Shown here in pieces: positions 26,053-35,330 of a stretch of 64,000 bases of DNA. A program made the position numbers and the translations under genes. The stretch is taken from contig CAWIMW010000002.1 in assembly GCA_963837365.1 (NCBI GenBank), forward strand, positions 558,001-622,000, written 5' to 3'. Origin of the DNA: CAWBXL01 sp963837365 (lineage in GTDB: Bacteria; Acidobacteriota; Terriglobia; Terriglobales; Acidobacteriaceae). A model generated the notes under the pieces. That model saw only the letters and a program-made list of their open reading frames with translations. It ran no database searches and was not told where the DNA came from. The stretch's first letter is position 1; the number at the start of each line of letters is the position of its first letter.

Positions 26053-27678
26053 TTAGATGACAACCGCCTCTTTATATTCCCCAAACACGTTGCGTAAAGT
26101 ATCGGAGATTTCGCCCACTGTGGCGTAGGCCTCAACGGCTGCCAATATTCGGGGCATTAGGTTCGCTCCTGACCGGGCTGCGTCATCAACCGACTTCAAC
26201 GAATTCTTCCATTGCTTCGCATCGCGCCGAACCCGTAAGGCCCGAAGCCTCTCCACTTGTTTCTGTTCCAGAGATTCATCAATCCGCTGTATAGCTATCG
26301 CCTTCTCTTCCTCGATGGTAAAGCGATTCACACCGACCACAACGGCCTCCTGGCGGTCCACTGCCTGCTGATATTCATACGCAGCATTTTGAATTTCCTG
26401 CTGCACGTATCCGCGTTCGATGGCTCGAAGCATTCCACCCAGTCCGTCAATTTTTTCCAAATACTCCTGGGCACGCTTTTCGATTTCGTTGGTCAGGTTC
26501 TCCACGTAGTAAGAACCTGCCAGCGGATCAATGGTCTGCGGCACACCGGATTCGTAGGCAGCAATCTGTTGAGTACGTAGCGCGATCCGTGCAGCCTGTT
26601 CCGTAGGCAGGGCCAGCGCTTCATCGTAGGAATTCGTGTGCAGCGATTGCGTGCCTCCCAATATGGCCGCCAACGCCTGCAAAGCCGTGCGCGCAATATT
26701 GTTTTCCGGCTGCTGCGCGGTGAGCGTGGAACCGGCGGTCTGGGTGTGAAACCGCAGCATCCACGAACGAGGGTTCTTCGCTTTGAAATGATCGCGCATG
26801 ATGTGCGCCCACATGCGCCGCGCGGCACGGAATTTGGCCACTTCTTCCAGGAAATTGTTATGCGCGTTAAAAAAGAACGAAAGCCGGGGAGCAAACTTGT
26901 CTACGTTTAGACCAGCATTGATCGCCGCCTGCACATAGGCCATGCCGTTGGCCAAAGTAAATGCCACTTCCTGCACCGCGGTCGAACCTGCCTCCCGCAT
27001 GTGATAGCCGGAAATCGAAATCGTGTTCCACTCCGGCACATTCTCGCTGGTCCAGGCAAACAGGTCGGTGATGATGCGCATGGCGTGCGCAATCGGATAG
27101 ATGTATGTTCCCCGCGCGATGTATTCCTTGAGGACGTCATTCTGCACGGTGCCGTTGATCTTGCGTATATCCGCACCCTGCCGCCGCGCCACTGCCACAT
27201 AAAGCGCCAGCAAAATTGGTGCCGTAGCATTGATGGTCATCGAGGTGGAAATCTTCGTCAGCTCAATGCCATCGAACAACCGCTGCATGTCTTCAATGGA
27301 ATCAATCGCCACCCCGACTTTGCCCACTTCTCCCATGGCAAGAGGGTGATCGGAATCCAGTCCAATTTGCGTGGGCAAATCGAACGCAACCGACAGACCA
27401 GTAGTCCCATTGGCCAGTAAATATTTATAGCGTTTATTGGATTCCTCGGCGTCACCCATGCCGGCGTACTGCCGCATGGTCCAAAGCCGCCCGCGATACA
27501 TGGTTGGCTGGATGCCGCGGGTAAAGGGGAACTCGCCGGGATAGCCCGCCTGCTGGTCGTAGTTCCAGCCTTCAAGGTCTTTGTCGCTATACAGAGAGCG
27601 GATTGGAATGTGCGAAGAAGTTTCCGGATCGGTAACAGAAGTCTTCGCTTTGGCAGAATCACTCATGGCGTCAGCCAC
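26053..27678 (-). CDS. Methylmalonyl-CoA mutase large-subunit-type acyl-CoA mutase
   Basis: The 541-residue protein is the catalytic TIM-barrel subunit of a B12-dependent acyl-CoA mutase. PTMYRGRLWTMRQYAGMGDA, GLSVAFDLPTQIGLDSDHPL, STSMTINATAPILLALYVAV and FHTQTAGSTLTAQQPENNI are hallmark segments. It lacks the C-terminal cobalamin-binding domain, as in two-subunit forms where a separate small subunit binds B12; that subunit is not in this window. It most likely interconverts methylmalonyl-CoA and succinyl-CoA, but isobutyryl- or ethylmalonyl-type substrates are possible. It follows the RibD-like gene by 4 bases, suggesting one transcript. Confidence 0.9.
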   Translation of the reverse strand: MADAMSDSAKAKTSVTDPETSSHIPIRSLYSDKDLEGWNYDQQAGYPGEFPFTRGIQPTMYRGRLWTMRQYAGMGDAEESNKRYKYLLANGTTGLSVAFDLPTQIGLDSDHPLAMGEVGKVGVAIDSIEDMQRLFDGIELTKISTSMTINATAPILLALYVAVARRQGADIRKINGTVQNDVLKEYIARGTYIYPIAHAMRIITDLFAWTSENVPEWNTISISGYHMREAGSTAVQEVAFTLANGMAYVQAAINAGLNVDKFAPRLSFFFNAHNNFLEEVAKFRAARRMWAHIMRDHFKAKNPRSWMLRFHTQTAGSTLTAQQPENNIARTALQALAAILGGTQSLHTNSYDEALALPTEQAARIALRTQQIAAYESGVPQTIDPLAGSYYVENLTNEIEKRAQEYLEKIDGLGGMLRAIERGYVQQEIQNAAYEYQQAVDRQEAVVVGVNRFTIEEEKAIAIQRIDESLEQKQVERLRALRVRRDAKQWKNSLKSVDDAARSGANLMPRILAAVEAYATVGEISDTLRNVFGEYKEAVVI

Positions 27679-27682
27679 GGCT

Positions 27683-28195
27683 TCACTTGATCGCGTACTG
27701 TAAGGACACAGTTCCAGACTTGTACAGTTTATGCCCAGTTAGAGAAAGATTCACATGCCTTGCGAGCGCAGCCGCCAAGGGGATTCCCGTGCCAAGAATC
27801 ACAGGCATGACACTGAGCTCAACCGTATCCACGAGTCCTGCATTAGCCAAACTGGAGAACAAGTCTCCACCACCGAACAGCCAGATGTCTTTGCCGGTTT
27901 CCTTGCGAAGTTGGGCCACAATCTCCGTGGCTTTTTCAGCGACGACCGTTACTTCCGGATACTGTTTTGGGCTAAGCGTCCGCGAAAATACAAAAACTTT
28001 CATTCCGGGCATGGAAGTTCGGCCGGCCTTCACCATGACGTCGAAGGTCTTTCGTCCAATCAATGCAGTATCGAACTGGCCAAAGAGTTCCCCAAAATCC
28101 ACTTCCGGATTATGGACAATCCAGTCCGCTTCGCCGTTTGGGCCGGCAAGGTATCCATCCAGGCTGGAAGCAACCGCATAGCGAACTTTTCGCAT
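27683..28195 (-). CDS. Dihydrofolate reductase/RibD C-terminal domain family protein
   Basis: The 170-residue protein is a stand-alone RibD_C domain (YwjB/YyaP-like). It begins MRKVRYAVASSLDGYLAGPN, then DTALIGRKTFDVM, KVFVFSRTL and IWLFGGGDLFSSLANAGLVD, and ends SVMPVILGTGIPL. Such proteins bind NADPH but are mostly uncharacterised. It sits between a small membrane protein (12 bases upstream) and the mutase (4 bases downstream), so the three probably form an operon. Confidence 0.87.
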   Translation of the reverse strand: MRKVRYAVASSLDGYLAGPNGEADWIVHNPEVDFGELFGQFDTALIGRKTFDVMVKAGRTSMPGMKVFVFSRTLSPKQYPEVTVVAEKATEIVAQLRKETGKDIWLFGGGDLFSSLANAGLVDTVELSVMPVILGTGIPLAAALARHVNLSLTGHKLYKSGTVSLQYAIK

Positions 28196-28207
28196 GGCAA
28201 CGATCCT

Positions 28208-28546
28208 TTATTTTGGTTTCTTCTTCGCTGCCCGCCAAAACGAACTCAGCCCGAACCATAAAAACATCAGCGTCACTCCAACCGCCAGCAAAACTTTGCC
28301 GATGCCCGCCACACCCGCGTGGTATTGAATATATTCGCGCCGTAAAGCCAACCCGGCAATACCCGCTATGCACAGGAAAACAAAGCCCGTAACCTCCAAC
28401 CAAAGGAGATGTAGAACGCGTCCAATACTCAGAGCTGTGGTGCGGCCGGCATGAAGCAGCGCACTGGCGACCCGCGAGCGCCCAGCCTGCTTCAGAACCA
28501 CGCGTCCTAAAATGCTCAACTTGCGCACGGTGGATACGCTTGTCAT
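28208..28546 (-). CDS. Small membrane protein of unknown function
   Basis: The 112-residue protein has two clear hydrophobic segments (about residues 46-66 and 80-103) and a basic C-terminus (FWRAAKKKPK). No family is recognised. It is the first gene of the probable operon with the RibD-like reductase and the mutase, and is divergent from the gene at 28600. The 53-bp gap contains GCTAGAAT, a possible -10 box for the rightward gene. Confidence 0.65.
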   Translation of the reverse strand: MTSVSTVRKLSILGRVVLKQAGRSRVASALLHAGRTTALSIGRVLHLLWLEVTGFVFLCIAGIAGLALRREYIQYHAGVAGIGKVLLAVGVTLMFLWFGLSSFWRAAKKKPK

Positions 28547-28599
28547 TAGTTGATGATTTTACCAACGTTCGGCGCTAGAATAGTTCGGAAGGGGAATCC

Positions 28600-28887
28600 G
28601 TGGACCAGCAACTGAAGCAGTTGATGAAAGAGCTAGGTGATGCCATCAACCAATCGCTAGCCGATTCAGACTCCATCGCTGAAGTTGTCTCACGGATCAA
28701 AGAAGGTGGCTACGACATCTTCCTCGTGCTGGAAGCCACCATCGGGGTGAGCAAGCCGGGCGATAAAACTGCCGACAAGACTTCCCTGGTAACCACCCTG
28801 AGCAGCAATCCCGAACTAAAAGTTAGCGACCAGGATTTGAAGTTCCTCAAGTCACTGCGCATCAAGGTGGAAGACGACGCAGCTTAG
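28600..28887 (+). CDS. Conserved-looking small hypothetical protein
   Basis: The 95-residue acidic protein starts at a GTG: MDQQLKQLMKELGDAINQSL. Two predicted helices (1-18 and 22-34) precede a hydrophobic stretch, YDIFLVLEATIGV; the C-terminus is charged (KSLRIKVEDDAA). No signal peptide, cysteine motif or known domain is visible. GGAAGGGGAATCC precedes the start. I cannot assign a function. Confidence 0.65.
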   Translation: MDQQLKQLMKELGDAINQSLADSDSIAEVVSRIKEGGYDIFLVLEATIGVSKPGDKTADKTSLVTTLSSNPELKVSDQDLKFLKSLRIKVEDDAA

Positions 28888-28945
28888 CTTTCCCGATCTC
28901 CAGGCCCTGAAATACCGATCCTAGAGTGTGGAGGCCCACTCTTCC

Positions 28946-29503
28946 ATGAAGATTACAACTCAGCAGTTGCACCGATACATGACTTGGACGCTACCCAGGC
29001 AGCTCAAAACTGCGTACAAGAGACTCGAAATCGCGACCGAGGCGGACCTACAGGCGACCGTGTGGCTCCTGATTAACCGGTTCCTGCGACACAGGGATCG
29101 AAAGAAGGACTACAGGGTTGTGTGCAATCCCTATTGTCAAACTCTTAAGGATCGTGACTCTGGACGAGGAATCCATCCTGACATCGTGGTGTTCAAGGAC
29201 TGCCTAAGTGAAGAACCCAAAGCGTGGGCCATAATGGAATTGAAGGAGAGCAGCAGGTATAGGGATGGGGTCCTCGCCGGGGATATAGACAGGCTCAAGA
29301 AATGTCGGACCCGCCTTAGAGGCTGCGAAGCAGCCTACGTCATTTTTGTCGGAAGACATGGCTCACACTCGTTAAGCGCAACCGAGAAGAAAATAATGGG
29401 TTCGGGATGTATCATGCCGATCTCAGTCGTGTTGGATCGTCGATGGAAAGATAGCCAAATTGGAGAATTGGCGGACAAGCTCAAGCGCTTGGCGAGGTTC
29501 TGA
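28946..29503 (+). CDS. Hypothetical protein with a PD-(D/E)XK nuclease-like motif and atypical codon usage
   Basis: About 185 residues from the ATG at 28946 (MKITTQQLHRYMTWTLPRQL); GGAGG lies 11 bases upstream, and a GTG at 28928 is an alternative. HPDIVVFKD (about residues 84-92) followed by WAIMELKES (about 102-110) matches the PD...ExK core of restriction-endonuclease-like folds. The frame uses AGG seven times and AGA three times, unlike neighbouring genes that prefer CGC/CGT, pointing to recent acquisition. It is not adjacent to a methyltransferase or an obvious partner. Nuclease function is a hypothesis. Confidence 0.65.
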   Translation: MKITTQQLHRYMTWTLPRQLKTAYKRLEIATEADLQATVWLLINRFLRHRDRKKDYRVVCNPYCQTLKDRDSGRGIHPDIVVFKDCLSEEPKAWAIMELKESSRYRDGVLAGDIDRLKKCRTRLRGCEAAYVIFVGRHGSHSLSATEKKIMGSGCIMPISVVLDRRWKDSQIGELADKLKRLARF

Positions 29504-29595
29504 AAAGCTGACTCTTGGTGAATGCTACGACGAGTGTTCACTGTCCTCGGAGCCGTTCTGGGGAGCAATAAGACCCATCATGCATTCGTAGAGTG

Positions 29596-29624
29596 CTGGT
29601 TCCCTTAAGAACATCAGTTTTTTT
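29596..29624 (+). terminator. Probable intrinsic terminator
   Basis: CTGGTTC pairs with GAAC and CAG (with a two-base bulge) around CCTTAA, followed directly by seven T residues. It lies about 93 bases after the stop of the PD-(D/E)XK-like gene and before the glgC promoter region. The stem is short, so strength is uncertain. Confidence 0.5.
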
Positions 29625-29765
29625 CTTTGACTCTGACCCGCTCTTCCCCCTCCATCCGCCACTTCTCACTGTGCTAGTATCGCTTGCTGGAGCGAGCAGC
29701 CCAGACCGGGAGGCATTGCCGCGTGATGTCTCCTAAACTCCACAACTGCATCTCAACGGAAACCG

Positions 29766-31015
29766 ATGAAAGACACTCTGGGAGTACTTTGGCGGGCGGG
29801 GCCGGAGAAAGGCTCTATCCGCTGACCCGTGACCGCGCCAAACCAGCAGTCACTTTCGGCGGCATCTACCGCATCGTTGACGTTACCCTCTCCAATTGCA
29901 TCAACTCGGATCTGCGCCGCGTTTACATCCTTACCCAATACAAGGCCCTCTCGCTCAACCGTCATATCCGTGAAGGCTGGACATTCCTGGCGCGGGAAAT
30001 GGGCGAATTCATCGAGGTCCTTCCTCCCATGAAGCGCGTGAGCGAGTCCTGGTATCAGGGCACGGCCGATGCTGTCTATCAAAACATCTATTCCATCGGC
30101 TCCGAGCAGCCCAAGCACGTGCTGATTCTCTCCGGCGATCACATCTACAAAATGAATTATGGCTTGATGCTGCAACAGCACCAGGACTGCGGCGCCGACG
30201 TCACCTTGGCGACGATTCAGATTGATCCCGCGGAAACCCCGCGTTTCGGGGTTGTAGATATCGACCGCGACGGCCGGGTGAATGGATTTCAGGAAAAGCC
30301 GAAGAAGACCGAACTACGCTCTCCCTACAACCAGGAAAAATGCAGCGGTTCGATGGGCGTCTACCTGTTCAATACCGATGTGCTGATTCCCGCCCTCCTA
30401 AAAGACGCCGAGGACCCCAATTCCAGCCACGACTTCGGCAAAGACATTCTCCCCAAGATGGTGGATGACTACCGCGTCTATGCCTACGATTTCGTGGACG
30501 AGAATAAGAAAGAAGCCCTGTATTGGCGCGACGTAGGGACCATGGAAGCCTACTACGAAGCCAATATGGACATCGTCTCGGTCTCGCCGGTCTTCAATCT
30601 TTACGATGAAGAGTGGCCCATCCGCACCTACCAGCGGCAATACCCTCCGGCGAAGTTCGTTTTCGGCGAACCCGGCCGCACTGGAACCGCAGTCGATTCC
30701 ATCGTTTCATCCGGCTGTATTGTTTCCGGCAGCATCGTGAAGGGAAGTGTGCTTTCCCCCGATGTGCGGGTGAATTCTTACAGTGAGATAGATGCCAGCA
30801 TTCTGTTCTCGCACGTGAATGTCGGACGTCACTGCCGCATCCGTAAAGCCATCATTGACCGCGACGTACACATCCCTGAAGGAACCACCATTGGCTACGA
30901 TGCGGGGGCCGACCAGCAGCGCTATTTTGTGACGGAAAGTGGCATCACAGTTGTGACCAGAGATTATTCCCTGTTCGAAAACCCCGTTACCGTGGATTAT
31001 TTCACCAGCGAATAG
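29766..31015 (+). CDS. glgC: Glucose-1-phosphate adenylyltransferase; one base missing near the start
   Basis: The enzyme makes ADP-glucose for glycogen synthesis. The ATG at 29766 reads MKDTLGVL, after which CTTTGGCGG lacks one T; adding it gives MKDTLGVLLAGGAGERLYPL, the expected nucleotide-binding start. The rest is intact: RDRAKPAVTFGGIYRIVD, SWYQGTADAVYQNIY, HILxGDHIYKM-like ILSGDHIYKMNYG, the substrate site GFQEKPK, and a C-terminal left-handed helix ending TRDYSLFENPVTVDYFTSE. In the uncorrected frame the open reading frame would start at 29684 with an unrelated N-terminus. The repaired length is about 416 residues. Confidence 0.9.
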
Positions 31016-31074
31016 CGCCCCTGGCTACGACCTTGCGTGCCGTTTCTTAGCAAGAACAAATATTACTGCGCGCG

Positions 31075-32058
31075 TTGAGTATTTACGATGCCAGTGACTT
31101 GCTCTGGATCGTGCCAACCCGCGATGCACAATGTCCGATCTGCAAAAGCACTTCTTTTTACCCGGTGGAGAGCTTCGGCCACTATCGCTTTCTGCGTTGC
31201 CAGGAATGCACCCTCGAATTCTGCGATCCTTTAAACTACAGCCGCTCCAACTATGACCGTGCTTACAACCACGACGGCACGGAATTTTATGTCCCGGCAT
31301 CGTCATGGCTGTCCCAAGCCAATGCCAGCCTGCGCGAGTCCAAATGGATGTTGTTCTCCGCGCAGATCAAGGCCTTAAAGTGGCTCCAAGCCACAGCCCC
31401 TGGAACTTCCATTCTGGATATTGGTTGTGGGCCAGGATGGTTTCTCGCGCGCGCCCAACAACTGGGCTTTAAGGTCCATGGACTGGAGATCGGCTCTGTC
31501 CCCGTCAGGCTGCTCCAACAGCGAGGGTTCGAGGTCCTATGCGGATCTTTGGAAGCTGTCCCGACAACCTGGGAGCCGAGCGTAATCACCATGTTCGAAG
31601 TGCTTGAGCACCTTCCCGATCCCGCCGAATTCCTGGCGGAAATCCGGCAGCGCTTCAGCACTTCCACTTTTATCCTCAGCGTGCCCAGTCCAAGGCGCTG
31701 GACCAAGGCAGGGAACCACAGAGACGCAGCGGACTATCCGCCCAACCACCTCACGCGGTGGAACAGCCAGAGCTTGCAGCGAGCCTTAGTTCGCGCCGGA
31801 TATTCCAAAGTGGAAGTCACCTATCCCAAGCCGTCCGTTTTGGAAACAGCTTCGGTTTCATTCCGCGGTCTAATGCGCTCTTGGTTCGGAAAAATGCCGG
31901 ATGCACTCCCAAATGCGATTCACACATCACCCTTGCGTCCGCTGCAAAAAGAAATCACCGTCCGTAAACTGAAATGCCTCCCAGGGTTTTTCTTCTCCAA
32001 TGCATTCCGTCTGGCGGGATGGTCGGGGATTTCCATGCTGGGGATCGCGCGACCTTGA
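31075..32058 (+). CDS. Class I SAM-dependent methyltransferase with N-terminal zinc ribbon
   Basis: The 327-residue protein starts with a CxxC...CxxC zinc ribbon (CPICKSTSFY...LRCQEC, about residues 20-45). A Methyltransf_23-type domain follows, with the SAM loop ILDIGCGPGWFLARAQ (about 112-127) and the acidic VHGLEIG, then ITMFEVLEHLPDPAEFLAEI. Relatives modify small molecules or sugar precursors in surface-polymer pathways. The only usable start is a TTG at 31075, which is uncertain. It follows glgC by 59 bases. Confidence 0.82.
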   Translation: MSIYDASDLLWIVPTRDAQCPICKSTSFYPVESFGHYRFLRCQECTLEFCDPLNYSRSNYDRAYNHDGTEFYVPASSWLSQANASLRESKWMLFSAQIKALKWLQATAPGTSILDIGCGPGWFLARAQQLGFKVHGLEIGSVPVRLLQQRGFEVLCGSLEAVPTTWEPSVITMFEVLEHLPDPAEFLAEIRQRFSTSTFILSVPSPRRWTKAGNHRDAADYPPNHLTRWNSQSLQRALVRAGYSKVEVTYPKPSVLETASVSFRGLMRSWFGKMPDALPNAIHTSPLRPLQKEITVRKLKCLPGFFFSNAFRLAGWSGISMLGIARP

Positions 32059-32087
32059 TCCGCCACGCGGATTCGTTCCCGAAGATT

Positions 32088-33788
32088 CTAGTTCCCCGAA
32101 AACGATCTTGAATATTTCTTGTGATGTTCCGCGACAAGGAAGACGCTGTCGGTCGCGCCCAAGAGTGCGCTACCGTATGACACTCTTTCCATGGCCTGAA
32201 TTTCTGGGTCGGGAATTCGCGAAAGCCATTGTTCCGCCATCTCCGGCGAAAACTGCGCCGCCAGGACTACCACACGCCTCCAACAGTCAGTGGAGGGCCA
32301 ATTTCGCTTCGGAGCCTGGTTCGGATCGGCACTATCGGTATCAGCGGCGTAGAACTTTTCCGCCAATTTCCCTCCTCGGCGAAGAAGCTTCTTGAGTTCG
32401 TTCTGTCTTTCCTGTGCCAAATACAGATTTCCGCTCTGTGTGAGTATCTGCATCACATTCGAAGGAGCACCCTCCTCCATCACTTTCTGTGCTTCTTGGA
32501 GGGCTTGCAGCGCTATCTCCGGACGATTTTTTGCACATACATCGGCTATACCCAACATCGCATTAGCGCGAGGAGAGTATGAATGCGGATCGTCTCCGAA
32601 TGTCCAGAGCGGCATCTTCTTCGCTAATTCGAACGCGCGATCGGGGCTGCTGCCTAATAGCGTTTGCACCTGATGCTGTTGCGCGTCCACTGTCTCGATC
32701 GATTTTTGCAGTTGGTTTTGTTTATCGCTGGGCGCGACCACTCCGGTGGTGGATGACATGTGCACACTTTCGTAAGTGGTACCGCCGTGAGTTCCGGCCA
32801 GCAGGGGAGCAAACGACGTGAGTCCGGCAGGATACTTCGCAGTCAAGGTTGACACCGGCTTCTGTTCGAGCAACAAGGCGGCCGCGCGAGACGGGTTCAA
32901 TTCACGCAGCACTGGCAAGAGTTGAAAGATTCGATATTGATACGCATCCAGGGACAGATTCCCATTGCGGCTTGATATGTTCCGCTGTATGTTCTCTAGC
33001 CCATCGGCAGTCTCTTTCGCTTGATCGAGCAGCGCGTCGGAGGCCTGCAACACAAGATCCGGCGGCAGTTGACTCCAGAATTGAAGCACTAAGTCGCCTA
33101 AATCCGGGCTGCCATAATTGCGCGTGCGATCTGACTGTCTAAAATTAGCCAGGGCTGCCGAGAAAAGCGTAACTCGGTCAGCCGAGCGCGCAGGTGGTAG
33201 AGCCCGCATAATCGACATGACCGACTGATAGGGGAAATTGGCGTCGTTTTCATAGGGTCTTAAAAGGCGTGCAGCATGGTCGAAATCTCTCTTCCACAGG
33301 TAGTAATCGACCAGGCGTTCCATAGCCGTACGGCGGGCAAATGGTTGAGCCTGCGGCATCAATCTCTCAGTTTCTTCAGGCGCTAGCCACGCGAGCTTTT
33401 GAAGAATGTCCGTTTGAAAGCCCGAGCTGTCTCCGCACGATGCACCGCTTGGAAAATAACTCGGACACTCCCCATCGGGAATGAGCGTTGATGCCCGAAA
33501 AGCATCTTGCAGCAATGCGGTCCTGCGAGCCGGATCAAATTTTTCATAACCGTCGGAAATCTTCGTCAGGATAAATACCCGCATCTCGGGTGAGAGGTCT
33601 GGAGCCGAGGCTTCGGCTTGCTGTAATAGTGCAAGTCCTCTTTTTTGTGCTGAAGTAAGCGTCCTGTCCTGGCAGGTCGCGGAGGTAACAGCGACTTTCG
33701 GCGTCTCAGCCGCAGCAACGTGAAACTGAAGCAAAACGGAAAAACAAAGGGCAAGAGCGGATGTTCTCAGCGAAGAAGTCATCTTCAC
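32088..33788 (-). CDS. Secreted hypothetical alpha-helical protein
   Basis: The 566-residue protein has a signal peptide (SLRTSALALCFSVLLQFHVA, cleavage near AAAE). The rest is mostly helical with TPR-like spacing (RTALLQDAFRASTLI, AMLGIADVCAKNRPEIALQA, QTLLGSSPDRAFELAKKMPL), suggesting a solenoid. Two cysteine-containing loops lie near residues 105-120. No catalytic motif is visible and I recognise no named family. Similar long secreted proteins are common in soil Acidobacteriota; that is a general impression, not a match. Confidence 0.7.
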   Translation of the reverse strand: MKMTSSLRTSALALCFSVLLQFHVAAAETPKVAVTSATCQDRTLTSAQKRGLALLQQAEASAPDLSPEMRVFILTKISDGYEKFDPARRTALLQDAFRASTLIPDGECPSYFPSGASCGDSSGFQTDILQKLAWLAPEETERLMPQAQPFARRTAMERLVDYYLWKRDFDHAARLLRPYENDANFPYQSVMSIMRALPPARSADRVTLFSAALANFRQSDRTRNYGSPDLGDLVLQFWSQLPPDLVLQASDALLDQAKETADGLENIQRNISSRNGNLSLDAYQYRIFQLLPVLRELNPSRAAALLLEQKPVSTLTAKYPAGLTSFAPLLAGTHGGTTYESVHMSSTTGVVAPSDKQNQLQKSIETVDAQQHQVQTLLGSSPDRAFELAKKMPLWTFGDDPHSYSPRANAMLGIADVCAKNRPEIALQALQEAQKVMEEGAPSNVMQILTQSGNLYLAQERQNELKKLLRRGGKLAEKFYAADTDSADPNQAPKRNWPSTDCWRRVVVLAAQFSPEMAEQWLSRIPDPEIQAMERVSYGSALLGATDSVFLVAEHHKKYSRSFSGN

Positions 33789-34026
33789 AAAACTCCGTGT
33801 GTTGGTAACTCAACATGGGCCCATCGGCATCTTAGTGCCAATTGAAGTGAAAAACCATCTCCAACTTGTACTGCCCTGAAAATCCCCTGCTACAATTCCC
33901 TGTTTTGTCACGCGAGAACTTTTGGCCCTGCAACAGCGTATCTACTGCTGTGGAGTTAGGCCCGGATTGGTCAAGTTTCTGAAGTAGTTCCGGGCCGAAA
34001 AACCAGGAGGTTCCGGGGAGTGCGGG
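33789..34026 (+). promoter_or_regulatory. Leader region of the ECF sigma operon
   Basis: These 238 bases separate the leftward secreted hypothetical gene from the sigma operon. TACAAT at 33891-33896 lies in CCCTGCTACAATT, the 13-mer also found upstream of the XRE gene at 7117. TTGTAC is 19 bases upstream, a long spacing. GGCCCGGA (33959-33966) and TCCGGGCC (33989-33996) form a stem-loop in the leader, just before AGGAGG (34005-34010) and GGGGAG (34015-34020), which is better spaced for the TTG start. Confidence 0.4.
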
Positions 34027-34626
34027 TTGGAAGACGTCCAAGTCGCCGCCATGCTGGTCCGTCGCTGTGTTGCCGGCGATGCTGCGGCTTGGGAGGAGAT
34101 CGTGCGCAAGTACCACCGGCGGATTTACAACCTCTGCTATCGTTTCGCCGGAACGGCCGATGATGCGCAAGACCTCACACAGGAGGTCTTCATCAAGATG
34201 TACCGGACTTTGGGCTCTTACGACATCGAACGCGGGGCATTCGTAACCTGGCTTACGACCATGACCCGCAATCTCCTGGTCGACCATTTCCGCAAAACCA
34301 GGCAGGACCGCATGACCGATTCGCTGGACGCAACCACGTCCGATCACGATGACGCCATGCCTCTGAGCGAGAAAATCGAAGACAAAGCGAAGCCTCCCGA
34401 CGCCGGAGTGCAGAGCCGTGAGACCCGGGAAGCGGTCCACGCGGCCCTGCAAAAGCTGTCCCCGGACCTGCGGGAGGCGGTTATCCTACGGGATCTACAG
34501 GACTTGGACTATCGGGAAATAGCCCAGGTACTTAAGGTTCCGGAGGGTACGGTTAAGTCGAGAATCAACCGCGGTCGAGTGGAACTTGCAAGGCTTTTAC
34601 AACGTACCTATAGGCAGGTGATGTGA
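34027..34626 (+). CDS. ECF-type RNA polymerase sigma factor
   Basis: The 199-residue protein has sigma region 2 (WEEIVRKYHRRIYNLCYRFA...DAQDLTQEVFIKMYRTL, about 22-66) and region 4 (LSPDLREAVILRDLQDLDYREIAQVLKVPEGTVKSRINRGR, about 145-186). A 45-residue acidic linker between them is longer than in most ECF factors. It starts at TTG (34027), with GGGGAG 6 bases upstream. The stop overlaps the anti-sigma start (TGATG). It directs RNA polymerase to a small regulon, probably including its own operon. Confidence 0.9.
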   Translation: MEDVQVAAMLVRRCVAGDAAAWEEIVRKYHRRIYNLCYRFAGTADDAQDLTQEVFIKMYRTLGSYDIERGAFVTWLTTMTRNLLVDHFRKTRQDRMTDSLDATTSDHDDAMPLSEKIEDKAKPPDAGVQSRETREAVHAALQKLSPDLREAVILRDLQDLDYREIAQVLKVPEGTVKSRINRGRVELARLLQRTYRQVM

Positions 34627-35330
34627 TGCCGAGAGAAAACCATAACGGTATGCAGTGCATAGAGTTCGATGCCCTGCTCAGCGACGCCCTGGAAGGCACT
34701 TTGAAGGGGCCGAAGCTGGGGGATTTTCAATCACACGCCCAGGTCTGCGAAGTCTGCGGACCTATGTTCGCGGATTCCCAAGCCGGGCAGGCTTGGCTGG
34801 CAAAGCTGGAGGATATAGAGCCTCCGGCGGAGTTGGTCCGCAACATTATGGTGGCGACCACCGGTCTTAGGCCTTCGTGGTGGGAGCGGTTCCAAGCTTC
34901 GTTCCTCACCCCGATGGTGAATCTGGCCCGTCAGCCCCGTTTCGCGATGTCCTTCGGGATGGCGTTTTTCTCTCTGTCGGTCACGTTGAGCATTGCGGGA
35001 GTACGGATCAGCGATTTGAAGCACGTTGACCTGCGCCCCAGCGCCATCAAGCGGACTTACTACCAGACAACCGCAAAAGTCGTGAAGTACTACGAGAACA
35101 TCCGCGTCGTATATGAAGTTGAATCGCGGGTCCGTGAGTTCAAACGCGCCACCACCCCGGCAGAACAACCGCCGGACCAGAAAGACAAGACCCGCAAGAA
35201 CGATACCAGTGGACAACCCGATCAGAAACAAGAACGCAACTACAGCCAGGGAGAGAACCAGCCCGTGCTGGCTTCCGCTCCTGAGCTTCCACCTGTAGTG
35301 ACGGAGACCACTTACAGGAGGTTCGTATGA
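34626..35330 (+). CDS. Zinc-binding transmembrane anti-sigma factor
   Basis: About 234 residues. The N-terminus has a zf-HC2-like segment, CIEFDALLSDALEG...HAQVCEVCGPMF, with the H-x3-C-x2-C arrangement of zinc anti-sigma factors. One membrane segment follows (FAMSFGMAFFSLSVTLSIAG, about residues 98-117), then an extracytoplasmic part rich in charged residues (AEQPPDQKDKTRKNDTSGQP). It should hold the preceding sigma factor at the membrane until a signal releases it. It overlaps the sigma gene by 1 base (ATG at 34626) and the next gene by 4. Confidence 0.85.
   Translation: MPRENHNGMQCIEFDALLSDALEGTLKGPKLGDFQSHAQVCEVCGPMFADSQAGQAWLAKLEDIEPPAELVRNIMVATTGLRPSWWERFQASFLTPMVNLARQPRFAMSFGMAFFSLSVTLSIAGVRISDLKHVDLRPSAIKRTYYQTTAKVVKYYENIRVVYEVESRVREFKRATTPAEQPPDQKDKTRKNDTSGQPDQKQERNYSQGENQPVLASAPELPPVVTETTYRRFV

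Noticed and set aside
25746..26135. Open frame across the tandem repeat
   Set aside because: It is made of the duplicated intergenic element and repeats the same peptide twice.
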